A stretch of 64,000 bases of DNA from Synaphobranchus kaupii (Eukaryota > Chordata > Actinopteri > Anguilliformes > Synaphobranchidae), in contig CM056377.1 in NCBI GenBank assembly GCA_029718625.1, positions 102,598,118 through 102,662,117 of the forward strand, in the 5' to 3' direction. The notes under the pieces were generated by a model that saw nothing but the letters and a program-made list of their open reading frames with translations, was not told the origin of the DNA and made no database searches. Numbering within the stretch: the first letter of the stretch is position 1; each line of letters starts with the position of its first letter. Shown here piece after piece: positions 23,497-35,000 of the stretch. A program made the translations under genes and the position numbers.

Positions 23497-24471
23497 CCAA
23501 GGTTTAGGAAAAAATCTTTATTTCCCAAGTTACCCCTTATGAGGGCCCCTTGGGAAAGAAAAGTTTGCACTGACCATTCAGTGTACTGCAGCCGTTAAGT
23601 AGGAAGAATTTGGTCCCTCTTGTGTAGAAGTTTTACCAGCGTTTGTTTAATCCTCCTGGGAATATGGTTTTGAGTTTTCTAATCCAATGTCTTTCCTACG
23701 TCTGTCCTCCTGTGTCCAGTTAATGTTTGAATGGAGGCCCGATATTGCTACTGCTTCAAGTCCATGGTGTAGGAAATGAGCCACTATGTGTGTGCCTGTT
23801 TTCCTATGATTTCTTATGTTAAATATGTGTTGTGCCGATCTGGTCTTGATTGTATTTCCTGTCTCTCCTACGTATTTTATGTCGCAGTGTTTGCACTTTA
23901 TGACATATATGCAGTTATATGTGTTTTTGATGATTGATGTGATTGATGAGTGGAATCCAGATCTCCGCTGATGGAAAGGTGGTTTTGGCCATCCTCAGCA
24001 TATTTTGCAACTGCTTGATAGCTGTTTTCTTTGGGTGCTGGTCCTTGTTATTGATTCCAAAGGATAGGGTGACTCTCTGTACCTTGGGATCCACCACTGT
24101 CTTCTCCAGGAGGCCCGCCGCATGTTGGAATGTTGCCCCAGGGTAGCAGTCAATCTGAAGATCCCCCCTGGAGTAGGACTGGATCCTGGAGAGGTTGGAA
24201 TCCCTTAAGATGATGTTTGGTTTTCTGACAGTGATTTTCCATTCCTGGATCTTTCTGGTGGACCTGGGATGTTGTGTAGGGTGGAAGGTTCCATCTTCTA
24301 CTCTGGCCCTCGTGGCCTGGGGCTGGGGAATGGGGGTGGGTGTGGGGGCAGGCCTGGGGTTATGGTTGGGGGTGGGTGTGGGGGTAGGTCTGGGTAGGTT
24401 ATGGTTAGGGGTGGGGGTGGGGTTAGAGTTAGTGGTGGGGGTGTGGGGGTAGGTTTGGGTAGGTTGTGGTT
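23497..24471 (-). mobile_element. Internally deleted Penelope-like element, copy B
   Basis: On the minus strand this copy runs from a G/T-rich 5' part (24300-24470) through an SGNH-like coding region (about 23945-24290) directly into the GIY-YIG endonuclease and 3' end (23504-23930). The reverse transcriptase region, about 2.1 kb in copy A, is missing. The junction (about 23930-23950) carries repeated 'tgattgatg' microhomology. Copies A and B lie head to tail, as is common for Penelope-like elements. Confidence 0.75.
24300..24471. repeat. G/T-rich minisatellite-like tract
   Basis: Degenerate 'gggggtgggtgtggggg' and 'ggttatggttagg' units fill this segment at the junction of the two Penelope-like copies. 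The frames through it give low-complexity Gly/Val peptides, not proteins. It may be an expansion of the G/T-rich sequence seen at 27300-27330 in copy A. Confidence 0.6.
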
Positions 24472-24559
24472 AGGTTTAGGAAAAAATCTTTATTTCCCAA
24501 GTTACCCCTATGAGGGCCCCTTGGGAAAGAAAAGTTTGCACTGGCCATTCAGTGTACTG

Positions 24560-24897
24560 CAGCCTTTACGTAGGAAGAATTGGGTCCCTCTTGTGTTGAT
24601 GTTTTACCAGCGTTTGTTTGATCCGCCTGGGAATATGGTTTTGAGTTTTCTAATCCAATGTCTTTCTGTCCTACGTCTGTCCTCCTGTGTCCAGTTAATG
24701 TTTGAATGGAAGCCCCGATATTTCTACTGCTTCAAGTCCATGGTGTAGGAAATGAGCCACTATGTGTGTGCCTGTTTTCCTATGATTTCTTGTTATACAT
24801 GTATTGTGCCAATCTGGTCTTGATTGTATTTCCTGTCTCTCCTACATATATTATGTTGCAGTGTTTGCACTTTATGACATATATGCAGTTATATGTG
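24560..24897 (-). pseudogene. GIY-YIG endonuclease domain of Penelope-like element (frameshifted)
   Basis: The domain would nick target DNA to prime reverse transcription. On the minus strand the frame reads through NCIYVIKCKHCNIIYVGETG and TIKTRLAQ, matching the GIY-YIG core (the Y...Y-V-G spacing and the following Arg). It is one frame away from the reverse transcriptase frame, which stops at 24898, and has a stop a little further on. The equivalent region of copy B (23600-23925) keeps the same core. Confidence 0.7.
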
Positions 24898-25839
24898 TTA
24901 ACTGAGTGTTTGTTTAATAAGGTAGGTTGTGTTTGTAGTGTTGTTTTTCACTGTTGTGGCCTGTTTGTAAAATATCGGGCCATGTGTAGGTAAAATGTTG
25001 ATTTCCGGTAGTTTACTACTAACCAGATGATTCTTAAGTTTTTTGTTTTTTTTGTAGGCCGAAACGATTTTGTATTCCTGAAGCAAGTCTGTGTTTTGCA
25101 GAATCCTGGCCAGGTTCTGTTTAATTTTTCTGTTCGCTATTTGGCTGAATGTCGAGTAGGTGGTGATAAGTGGAATTATTTTTCTAGTGTCCTGTTGTTT
25201 TGTAGCCAAGAAGGTTTTCCGAATCTGTCTGAGGAACGATCTGGAATACCCCCTTGGTTTTAATGCATTGAAGAGGGTTTTGGTAGCCTCCTCAAAGTCT
25301 GTAATCTGTGTGCAGATTCTGTTGAACCTTAGCAATTGGGATTTAATCAGGCCTCTGAATGTATGTTTCGGGTGGAGACTGTCCTTGTGTAAGAGTGCAT
25401 GTGTGTCTGTGTCTTTAAAGAAAACTTTAGTGTCTAATGTGTGTGTTTGGGGAAATGAGGGCCCCTTGTATGTGGTAGTGTCCAAAAAATCTATATGTTC
25501 ATAGTGTGTGGTGTGTTTAATTGTGATAGATGTATGGTGTGTGTTGAGGATCTGAATGAAGTGTTTTAAATCTTCTGAGCTATGTGTCCATGTTCCCCAG
25601 ATGTCATCTAAATACCTGAAATAATTAGTGGGAAATTTGGGACATTTTTCGAAAACAGTCTCCTCCCAATGTGCTATGTAAATGTTGGCATAAGCCGGTG
25701 CAAATTTTTTGCCCATAGCTGTGCCGCTGGTCTGTAAGAAGAATTCTTTATTGAATTCAAAGTCATTTTTGGTGAGGCTTATCTCCAGTAATTGCAGGAG
25801 GATTGTATCCGGTCGATTGTTGTCCGGGTACTTTTCCAT
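24898..25839 (-). pseudogene. Penelope-like reverse transcriptase, catalytic part
   Basis: This is a 313-codon open frame. Visible motifs are TSGTAMGKKFAPAYANIYIA (the family's GTAMG-type block), YFRYLDDIWGTW with the catalytic aspartates (about residues 73-84), and a C-terminal thumb region. Its first Met is internal: the true N-terminal part continues in a neighbouring frame at 25763-26059, which ends just after FTIDKDSLY because of a 1-nt shift. The enzyme would copy element RNA into DNA at the target. It is not functional as read. Confidence 0.85.
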
Positions 25840-26735
25840 CCATGTTTTTACCGCTGTTAATCTCGCTGTTGTGTTTGTATAGACTATCTTTGTCTATGGT
25901 GAACAGGATGGCTTCTTCTGGTATTTTGGAATTTTTTATTTTGTTTATGAAATCATATGTGTCTTTGATGTAGCTTTTGTGTTTTGTCGACAGTGGGTTC
26001 AGAAAAAAGTCTTCAGCTATCCTATAGGATTCGCTGTTGCAGTCTGAAATAATAGGCATCCCTGCTGGGACCTCATATGGTATGTTCCAGGATTCTGGTG
26101 GCTTGTGTATTTTGGGGAGGAGGTAAAAAATCCTAGGTCTCGCTCGGGTTGTCCTCTCCCCTCAGGTAGAAACTTTGTTTTTTAGTGATTTATTTGTTTT
26201 CTATTAGTGTCTGTATGATGGCACTTATTTCCTGGGCCGTGTCTGGGTATATGGGTCCATCTAATTTTCTGTAATGTGTTATGTTGTGAAGTTGTCTATA
26301 GGCTTCCTGTGTGTATTGTGTTCTGTCCATAATAACTATGGCACTTCCCTTGTCTGCTGGTTTGATGATTATTTGCTTGTTTTTAGCCAGCTGTAGTAGT
26401 GCTTGGCTCTCCCCTCTGCTGAGGTTGTTTTGGTCTTTGTGGGTTTGTGGGTTCAGTGCCTTAATTAGTGTGTTGTCCCCTTTAATAATCTGTGCAATCT
26501 CTTCTGGGATTTGTTCTGGTCTGGGTTCCCAGATAGATCTTGGTGTGAAAGGTGTCTGTTCCCTGGTTTCCGCTCCCTCAAAGAAAGCTGCCAGCTTCAG
26601 TCTCCTGTGGAACTCCTGGACTTGTCCTTTGAGGGTTTCTTTTTGTTTTCTGCGGATATTTACTGTGGGTATAAATGACAGACCCCTGTCCAGCAGCTGA
26701 AATTGGTCTTCTGTAGATGTAAAGTTGTTACTCAA
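25763..26735 (-). pseudogene. Penelope-like reverse transcriptase, N-terminal part
   Basis: Two frames cover this region. 26190-26735 holds KPADKGSAIVIMDR and the following conserved Tyr/Gln block. A second frame, open from about 26170 to 25763, holds RIFYLLPKIHKPP, then PIISDCNSESYRIAEDFF and LFTIDKDSLY with the first catalytic Asp. These are the N-terminal extension and fingers of Penelope-like reverse transcriptases. Small shifts separate the pieces from each other and from the catalytic part. Confidence 0.75.
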
Positions 26736-26788
26736 TAGTATAATGTTTTTGTTCCCCTCCCTTTTTGTGCTTGGGCTTGTGGGGATTG

Positions 26789-27290
26789 TCAGTTTAAATG
26801 GTGCAGCCAGTGGTTCAGTATGTTTGTTGCTGTCCTATCTGTCCAGTGGATGTTATCTTGTGTGGTGTAGAAGTCCTCCTCTGGAAGCTTAGGGACATGG
26901 GGCATGTTCCTGCGGATGTGTTCATTTATCTCTTCCAAGTTGGACCTCTGGCAGGGTTCTAGGTTCACAGAGTGATTGATGAGTGGAATCCAGATCTCCG
27001 CTGATGGAAAGGTGGTTTTGGCCATCCGCAGCATATTCTGCAACTGCTTGATAGCTGTTTTCTTTGGGTGCTGGTCCTTGTTATTGATTCCAAAGGATAG
27101 AGTGACTCTGTACCTTGGGATCCACCACTGTCTTTTCCAGGAGGCCCGCCGCATGTTGGAATGTTGCCCCGGGGTAGCTGTCAATCTGAAGATCCCCCTG
27201 GAGTAGGACTGGATCCTGGAGAGGTTGGAGTCCCCTAAGATGATATTTGGTTTTCTGACCGTGATTTTCCATTCCTGGATCTTTCTGGTG
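26789..27290 (-). pseudogene. SGNH-hydrolase-like domain upstream of Penelope RT
   Basis: Read on the minus strand, the domain starts near 27290. The frame holds IILGDSNLSRI (block I Gly-Asp-Ser), then VTLSFGINN (block III-like Gly-x-Asn) and DNIHWTD (block V Asp-x-x-His), in the order and spacing of GDSL/SGNH hydrolases. In this copy a 1-nt loss within a C run (near 27196) and another shift near 27105 break the frame; copy B keeps the first stretch open but has Arg in place of the block I Gly. SGNH/esterase domains are known in ORF1 of CR1/L2-type LINEs. Finding one fixed to a Penelope-like element is unusual as far as I know. Function is inferred from motifs only. Confidence 0.6.
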
Positions 27291-28049
27291 GACCTGGGAT
27301 GTCGTGTGGGGTGGGGGTTAGGTGTGGAGCCAGAGTTGTAGCGGTCCTGTGTGGTCCTTGGGGTCGTTGCGGCAGTGGTACCGGTTCCCAGTCCCTATGG
27401 TGCCCTGTGATCCCACTGCTTGTCCTGTTTCTCTGGTGGTGTAGTGCTTCCTGAGGCAGAACCGTCCTCTCAGCGTTCCGTCTTGGTGCCGGGCTTCCGG
27501 GGGGATATGTCTGCCTCAGAGCTGGCCACTGCCTCTGGTACTGGTCCTGGGGTGGTGTGACCGTGGTTCTCCCTGTTGTGGGTGGTGGAGTGTCAGCCAG
27601 TACTGAAAATCTGTTGTTTGTCGAGACTGCGCTTGTAGTGCTCCTGGGAGTGAGGATGGGGGTGAATGTTTTTTCGGCAATGTCCAGGGTGGTCGGGTGT
27701 CTTCTGCCAAACTTCTTTTTGGCCCACCTGGTAACCACCTGGAATGCCTCCGGCCAGTTTGACAGATGGATGTTCTCCAGTTTTTTAGTGAGGTGCCCCA
27801 GGTTCTCCAGGTAGTGTTCTTCCAGGATCTGCATGCATGTGTGGAGTCAGTTGAGGGCATTCCCCGCCAGCTTCACCATTGTGTTGTCCGTCGGGAGGCC
27901 GGTCTCACCAAGGTGGCCAGTTCCTGCATCTTCTTTTGTAGGCTGGCTGGTGGAGTAGTCCTGCCTCCAGACACCGCAGTGTTCTGCAGGTGGTGTGTTG
28001 TCTGGATGATCCTGAAGAGAATCCTGGTAGCCTCTGCAAAGGCTGCCAT
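27235..28049 (-). pseudogene. ORF1 N-terminal and proline-rich region of Penelope-like element
   Basis: A start at 28049 (MAAFAEATRILF) begins an ORF that is broken after about 60 codons. A neighbouring frame (27235-27834) continues with HYLENLGHLTKKLENIHLSNW and WAKKKFGRRHP, then a Pro/Arg/Gln-rich stretch. No known domain was recognised. Its position before the SGNH-like and RT regions suggests an ORF1-type accessory protein. Confidence 0.45.
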
Positions 28050-28231
28050 AGCGCTGGGTGTAGGTGCGGTGTTGTTTAGGTGTGGTTGTTTTTGTTTTTT
28101 AGTGTTTTTTTTAGTGCAAGCGGCGGTGTGCGGTTTGGCTGATTGATAGCGTGCTTTGTTAACACAAGGTTAACGCATACCAATGCAGCTTATACTTACC
28201 CAGACTGGTACCTTGTAGCTTAGTTGACACC

Positions 28232-28283
28232 GTTAGGTTTCCACTCAACAGTATGGAAGAGTGCTGATTCGGACATGGCCCAG
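28232..28283. mobile_element. Severed end of GTGTCCGAATC MITE copy 2
   Basis: The 'cactcaacagtatggaagag' block followed by 'tgctgattcggacatggcc' matches the terminal sequence missing from 22726-23495 and corresponds to 4824-4870 inverted. It marks the right side of the Penelope-like insertion. Confidence 0.6.
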
Positions 28284-29320
28284 GACAATAGCAACACCCA
28301 TAGCAAGTGGCACAGGGGCACATAGGTACAATTTTGTCGCAGGGTTTCATAACCCTTTCCATCATTGCGCACACTTTGTTGAATTAGCGTCTCAAGTGCA
28401 GAAATTTTCTTTCCACTCTGCATCCGTAAATTGTACCATCACTACGGTTTCCCACCAGTAGCCTACTCAATACGAACTTTCTTCCATTGTCTCCGGGAGT
28501 TTCTATGTGGCACAAATGGCAAATTCCGGCAGATGTTAATTGGCTATTTCCTTGCGCTCTCGTCTGCCATTTATCGTGTGAATGAAAATGAGTGTTCTTG
28601 TTAAATAATATTGTAGAAGACAACACAATATAACGCGAAAGCAAGCATCTTCCAAACATTTTGCGGAAAACTATAGTGTGAAAAGAACGCGCATGTCCTA
28701 GTATATTCGGAATATGCCGATTAACATGTATACAGGAATATTTGCGGAGCTCAACACTCTACGGAGCATGTAAACACTTTATTCAGAATATTGCCTTAAA
28801 TATTGACCTTATTCAGAATATGGTGTGCATGTAAAAAGTGGTCATTAACTTGAAAATTAAAACGCAAAGTGGCCTTTTGCATTTTCATTTTAATTGTCAT
28901 GGTTTTTGCGCACATCGAATGCAAATTAAATGCAATCACCGATTTGCATTTTCATTTCAATTTTGGCGCCGATATGCCTCCATACACACAAACTGTTAAA
29001 GTAGTAATATAAAAATAAATAAATGGATTGACATTAAATTGGAGGCGACGAAACGCATCGCTCCGCATGTACGTCTGCATCGGACTAGCGAGCACATTGC
29101 CACCATCTGCCAAGCATAAGGTCTTTCTCGCAGCCTGGAAATAAATAAAACGTTATTAATTTCGTAATTTTGTTGGGGTTCTGTGCGTGCGTTGTGGTTT
29201 GAAATAGGGTAATCACATAGGCTACCTTATTTTAGAATCTCTGAATTACGAGCACGTTCCATAGGCACGTTCTAATTGCGGTCACATGATGCGCGTGTCC
29301 CACTGAGCAAAAGTCAAGGG
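28284..29320. other. No gene recognised; repeat-like pieces
   Basis: Only short frames are present. 28690-28850 contains paired 'attcagaata' motifs like an old MITE. 28893-28985 is the inverted counterpart of the right subterminal part of the element at 16578-17948. Confidence 0.35.
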
Positions 29321-29321
29321 G

Positions 29322-29786
29322 TGCGTCCCAATACTCCAAAACTTCACCCTCCTTTCCTCCACTACCACCTCCTCTCCCCGGAAACGGATCTTTGTGTTTT
29401 AATCTAATGTTGATGATTAAATCTTAATTACGTATTAATGGTTACATATTAATTAATGTCTTGACGTAAACCGCAATGTCAGGTACATTGTATACTGTGC
29501 ATGCAAATACTTGTAGCATACTTCCGGGTAGGAGAGGAGGAGTAGTAGTGGGGGAGTGGAGGAAAGGAGGAAAGGAGGTGGGGAGTGAAGAATATTGGGA
29601 CGGACCCAGGCCAGGTGCGTTAGTTAGTTAATTAATTAATATGTTACGATTAATACGTAATTAAGATGTAATCAGCAACATTAGATTAAAACACAAAGAT
29701 CCATTTCCGGGGCACGGAGTAGAGGAGGTGGTAGTGGAGGAAGGGAGGGTGCATTTTTCGACTATTGGGACCGGGACGCACCCAAG
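29322..29786. mobile_element. Two MITE copies (TGCGTCCCAATA family) end to end
   Basis: The first copy runs from 'ggtgcgtcccaatactcc' to 'gaatattgggacggaccc' (29322-29608). It is followed by a left-truncated second copy that starts around 'taattaattaatatgttacg' and ends 'gactattggga...gggacgcaccc' at about 29786. Both share inner blocks with 22320-22626. Confidence 0.55.
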
Positions 29787-32040
29787 AGCTCAGGTTTTAG
29801 TCACTTTTCAAACTAATTTATCCGGTTTTTCACCTGAACGCGAGACGGCGTTTCAATGACTTTTCAACACTAAAACGTTCAATGGGATGTACAGTCTATG
29901 GCACCGATAACATTGGACAGGTTGGCAATTTCATAAAAACCCCGCTTTAACTCTACCTGCTTTGCATCTGTAGGAGAACTGAATGTACGCTGGCATTAGC
30001 TGGATTATGCTGTTCAACACAATTGCAACGTTGCTACAGACCTGAGTTGCCACTTCTTCTTTTTTTGCCACAATGCCACGCATTGCTTATAGGATATAAT
30101 ATTCGCTAGCCGAGCTTACTCAGTGGCGAGAGTCTCCGTCTGGGAGATTCGATTTTAAATAGATTGATTACATGTTGCGTCTAGCCTTGTTGTTATAGCT
30201 ACGATTCTGCGGAACATCTGCAGCATTACATTAGCAGGCAAGCCCCCCGGCGTCTCAGGCATAAAATATATATAAAAAAAATTATACTGTATATAAATTA
30301 AATGATGAACCAATTACAGTACCTTAGTTTCACATGTAAATCGAAAATAGCACAAAGACTGAAACGATGAAGGAATAAGTAGGCTAATAAGGAATAAGTA
30401 AGGGGGGGGGGAAGTAACGTAGTTTCACTTGTAAATAGAAAATAGCACAAAGAGACTGAAATGATGAAGGAATATAGCTCATCTTTAATATATTTGTTTC
30501 CATATAAGATTAGATAATGGTTTGGTATTATTGGGCATAAATAAAGTTTTCCTATAAGATGAGGGGAGTGGAGGTGGGTTTAAAATATAAAATGATCTTA
30601 TCCACTAATATACTGATTAGCCTATACTTTACCTTTATATGAAAGCATCTCAAATCTCATCTAGGGCTTTAAAAAAAAAATATTCAAAATGCTCGTAAAT
30701 TAAACATTTTATTTTAGAAAATACCCGATGTGAGGTTGTGTAGAAATGCAGGAAATTAGTTTTAAAAGGCTCAGGACCCCCAAACCCCCCGCTACTTCGT
30801 CCCCTCCCCTTGTGCCCCACCAATATCTCTTCATGCCCCCCCCCAATCAAAGCAGTCTAGAAACGGCCCTGTGTGAGAGACTGCTGCCTTAACCTCCTGT
30901 AGCTGTGGTGCTTTTGTGCAAAGCTGTGTACTTCTTCGCCTCCAATTTAATGTTGACCCATTTATACTTTAACAATTCATGTGGCGGGTGATCGTGCATT
31001 GACGGCACATATTATGTGGCCTTTATTCCCAGTTCCTATGACACCGGTACAGACAATACTCAATAATTATTTTCCTTTACTGAACATCTGCTAATAAAAC
31101 TGAGTTAATTGTAGGAATATTTCTTTCCTTTGATTTTTTTCTAGGCCATTTTGAATTAGTATGCACCTGTAAATGGAATTCTTCCATATAAGGCATTCAT
31201 GGTCGTGGATTTATGCTAATCGGAAGGTGCACGCACCTGTAATTTACAATGAATCAGACAGTTTTTTTAAAAATTCAGTTTTTTTCTGTTTCATTCTTTA
31301 TTTCATTTTGTTTAATTATGTATTCCTGTCTTATTTCTTCTAATTTATTTGTTTGCATATTTGTTTGATGTTATCTGTCGTTGATGACCCACTACGTGTT
31401 TGTTGTTTGGCAAACTCTTTCCAACTTCTCTTTCTATTTGTATGTCCATCCTAGTGTTTGTCAGCCAAACTGTTATCTATATTGATTGTATGTGCATGTG
31501 TTGTCTGTAGTGAGTGTGTGTCTGTGTATAATATATGTCTATTATTTCTGTCTGGTTGCTTGTTTTGGTGTCAGCGTGATATGTTTGATGGGGAGTGGGT
31601 GGTGGTTTTTAGGGTTAGGGCATCGGCGTGACGTAAGTATGATTTCATTTTTTTTGTATCTAAATCACTGTAGTTGTAGTTGTCCTCCGAAGAGGGGGGT
31701 GGAGGTGGGGGAAAATAAATAAATAAAAATGAGGTAAGAATTAAGATTTTGCACCAAATGCAACTGCGAATAACCAGCTCTCGGGCTGCTGATTTAATAT
31801 GCGACAGTAATGTAGGATCAAACATGAGTAATATACTCATTAGAAGGTGAACAGGCAAACCAAATGTATTAATTATTGCTAACTACAGCAATATAGATCA
31901 GTTTTTTCTTCTGAATGACTTTCTGTTAGCTCAAAAATAGGGAGAATGTAATAGAACTGTACTGTATGCCTTTTTAGTCCTCAGATAAACTTGAAAATGG
32001 TTTATTCTGTGTTTTAATACCTCTCACCCCAGCAGACACC
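29787..32040. other. Intergenic, upstream flank of first FMO gene
   Basis: No coding region was recognised. 30315-30480 contains two tandem copies of a block of about 100 bp ('aaaatagcacaaaga'). 30650-30869 ends with 'ctagaaacggccctg', which read inverted gives a CAGGG-type transposon end, but no partner end was found. The non-coding first exon and promoter of the FMO gene should lie somewhere here or further upstream; I cannot place them. Confidence 0.35.
32029..32040 (+). promoter_or_regulatory. Probable splice acceptor just before FMO gene 1 start codon
   Basis: 'ccccagcag' followed by 'acacc' and ATG suggests that an intron ends here and that the start codon sits at the beginning of the second transcribed exon, as is usual for vertebrate FMO genes. 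The same 'cag-acacc-ATG' layout precedes gene 2 at 46850-46857. Confidence 0.6.
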
Positions 32041-35000
32041 ATGGCCCGCCGTGTAGCAGTGATTGGGGCAGGAAGCTCAGGACTGGCCTGTATCAAGTGC
32101 TGCCTGGATGAGGGACTGGAGCCCGTCTGCTTTGAGTGCAGCGATGACATCGGGGGGCTGTGGCGGTACAAGGTGAGATCAGCCATAAAATCAGTTTGCG
32201 CAAGAACGCTGGTTGATCATTGAAGGTAAAGTTACACTTTGCATGCTGACTCGTTACTCTTTCACTCATTTCCTTATTTCGTCTTCAGGAGAGACCTGAG
32301 CCAGAACACTGCAGTATCTACCGCTCCCTCATTACCAACACCTCCAAAGAGATCATGTGCTTCAGTGATTTCCCCATGCCAGACCATTACCCCAACTACT
32401 TGCATAACTCACAGCTGCTGCAGTACTTAGGCTTATACGCAGCACACTTTGACCTCCTGCGGCACATTCACTTCCAGGTGAACTCTCTCAACAATCTACC
32501 TCTGCAGGCAGATGTCATTCCCTTGCCTTTCTCTCTAACATTAAGAATGAAGGCTGATGTCTCACAGAAAATCTATTTCTCACTCTATCATATTCCAGAA
32601 TGTATTTGTGCATACTCCACGAGGTTGCCCTAAGAATCTGACCCTTGAGCCCACATTCACATTAGAGCCACTTTCCTCTGCAGAACCAAGTTGTGTCTGT
32701 CTTTCTTATAGACCAGTGTTTGCAGCGTGAAGCAGGGGCCTGAATTCTCTCATTCAGGGCAGTGGGAAGTGGAGACCAAGAACAGAGTGGGTGACAAGGA
32801 GTCACACATCTTTGATGCTGTTCTAGTGTGTACAGGACATTATACACAACCAGTCATACCACTTAAAGACTTCACTGGTAATTTTATTTCATTTGGAAAG
32901 ATGGAAGAACCTATCCTGTGTTAAAGACATAAGTGAATGCCACTGTCGGTCAAGATACATTGCTGTTGGTGGACGTTTCGCGCTTGTTCATAAACTATAG
33001 ATAGAATTATGCATGTTATTATAAGTCAATTCATGTGTTCTCTTGAGAATCAGGATAACTCTTTTCACAGATATTACTTGGTGGAGCATCAAGTGTATCA
33101 AAGCAATCTGCAATGAAATCATCTTCATTGCTCAATTTGGTTCATACTAATTTCTGCCAGGCTTCAGGGGAATGAGTGTGAGGAGGGGGTGTGAATGCCC
33201 ACCTTCTTATAAATCTGAGAATCTGATCGGGCCTATTTTTTTTTTTTCATAAATGAATCGGCGTACCATAAGAAATTAACCTTAGGAAATGAACCATATA
33301 GGAAACTAAACCTATCTCTGCTTGGTTCAATAAGGAGAAACATTGAATTTCCTGTCTAGGTATGGAGACCTTTGAGGGAAAGTGCTACCATAGCTGGGAA
33401 TACAAGGACCCAAATGCTCTCCAGGGTAAGAGGGTAGTTGTGGTGGGGATCGGGAACTCTGGAGGGGATATTGCCGTGGAGATCAGCAGGGCTGCAGAGA
33501 AGGTAAGGAAACCCACTGAACCATGCAGATCATCGTAAACATGTAGCGGTACACCCACCATCCTCCAAGTGCACATAATAGTGTTTACACAGACACTGTT
33601 AGTCATGTACTGCAAAACAGCATTCTTGTTTTCTCAGTGTTGAAAACTGCTATCTTTATTGTACAGAGTGTATTATAATATATACGTTTTTATATAGAGG
33701 TGTGTGTGCAAATTATACCTTCAATTCATGCTTTTGAAATGCCTCAAAATGTACACATGCTGCATTAGGCCCTTTTTTAAGAATACATTTTTTTACCCTA
33801 TTTTCTTTTCTCCCAATTTGTAATTCTCAATCCTATTCTCAATCCTATTCATAATATGCTGTAAAGCATTGCCTTGCCAACAGGCTTGTACTTATCAGTG
33901 TTATAATAATTTGGTGTTTCTTCCACAGACCTTCCTCAGCACACGGCAGGGTGCCTGGGTCATAGGCCGCATGTCTGACAGAGGGCTCCCTGTAGATCTG
34001 ACAATGATCACCCGCCTCGGGAGTTTCCTGGTACATTTTTTGCCCAGAGCCTTGGTACACTGGGCAGGGGAAAGGCGTCTGAACCAGAAATATGACCATA
34101 GGCTCTACGGCCTGCTGCCCAAGCAAAGGTAACACATAGGAATGCAGTCAACATCACACTCTTAGGTATACAGTGATTAATCTGGCCATTATATAATTCA
34201 ATGCCCCATCGCAGACTACTGGAGGGCAGGACTCTGATCAATGATGACATTCCTGGCCGCATCCTCTTGGGGGCATTGGTCATGAAGCCTCACCTCCAGG
34301 AGTTCCGAGGTTCCAGCGTGGTGTTTGAGGACGGCACCGTGGAGGACCAGATTGAAGCGGTGGTCTTCTGCACAGGCTACAACTACTCTTTCCCCTTCCT
34401 CCCTTCCTCCCTCTTCGCAGGCCCTGGGCATGAGCTAACCCTCTACCAACACATCTTCTCACCCACTCTAAAGCACCCTACATTGGCTGTACTGGGCCTG
34501 GTGAGCACCAAAGGGCCCATCATGCCTATGGTGGAGATGCAGGCTCGCTGGGCAACAAGAGTATTTACAGGTGACCTTATCTGTAACTTTTTCACAGACT
34601 AAAACTAAAACATTAGTGTATATTTGAAGAAGTACACTGAAGCTGAAATACCCAGAAATGTAACTATCCCTTTAAGGGTAGAACCTAACCCCCTTCTGTC
34701 TCTCTTAAACCAATTAATCAATCTGGGCTCACCCTGGTGCTCCCATCTAGAATGGGCTTTGTTTCCATCTCCCCTTTATTAGGGGTTCCGCCTTAAACAA
34801 TAACCTAGCAATGTTGCGATGCCTTTAGGGAAATGTCATCCATAGATTTGAGGAGGGAGCATTGCTTCAGACTAATGTCATTGTTGCCCATGCAGGTGTC
34901 AAACTACTCCCCAGGCTAATATGACATCATCCTTCTCAAGGCTGTTTTCACATTTGATAAATGTTAGGCAAAATCTGAAATTATTTTCTATATTATATCT

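Larger units (their letters stand above)
24472..28150 (-). mobile_element. Near-complete Penelope-like retroelement, copy A
   Basis: On the minus strand the order is: ORF1 start (Met at 28049), proline-rich region (27235-27834), SGNH-like region (26789-27272), reverse transcriptase (24898-26735) and GIY-YIG endonuclease (about 24560-24897). The frame is broken by several small shifts. Its left end ('ggtttagg' then 'aaaaaatctttatttcc') matches the left end of copy B. The element and copy B together split a GTGTCCGAATC MITE. The right boundary near 28150 is approximate. Confidence 0.8.

Noticed and set aside
24195..24452. Gly/Val-rich open frame
   Set aside because: Translation of a G/T-rich minisatellite-like tract.
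26311..26700. 129-codon plus-strand frame
   Set aside because: Antisense shadow of the Penelope-like reverse transcriptase.
27557..28146. Plus-strand frames of 85 and 126 codons
   Set aside because: Antisense shadows of the Penelope-like ORF1 region.
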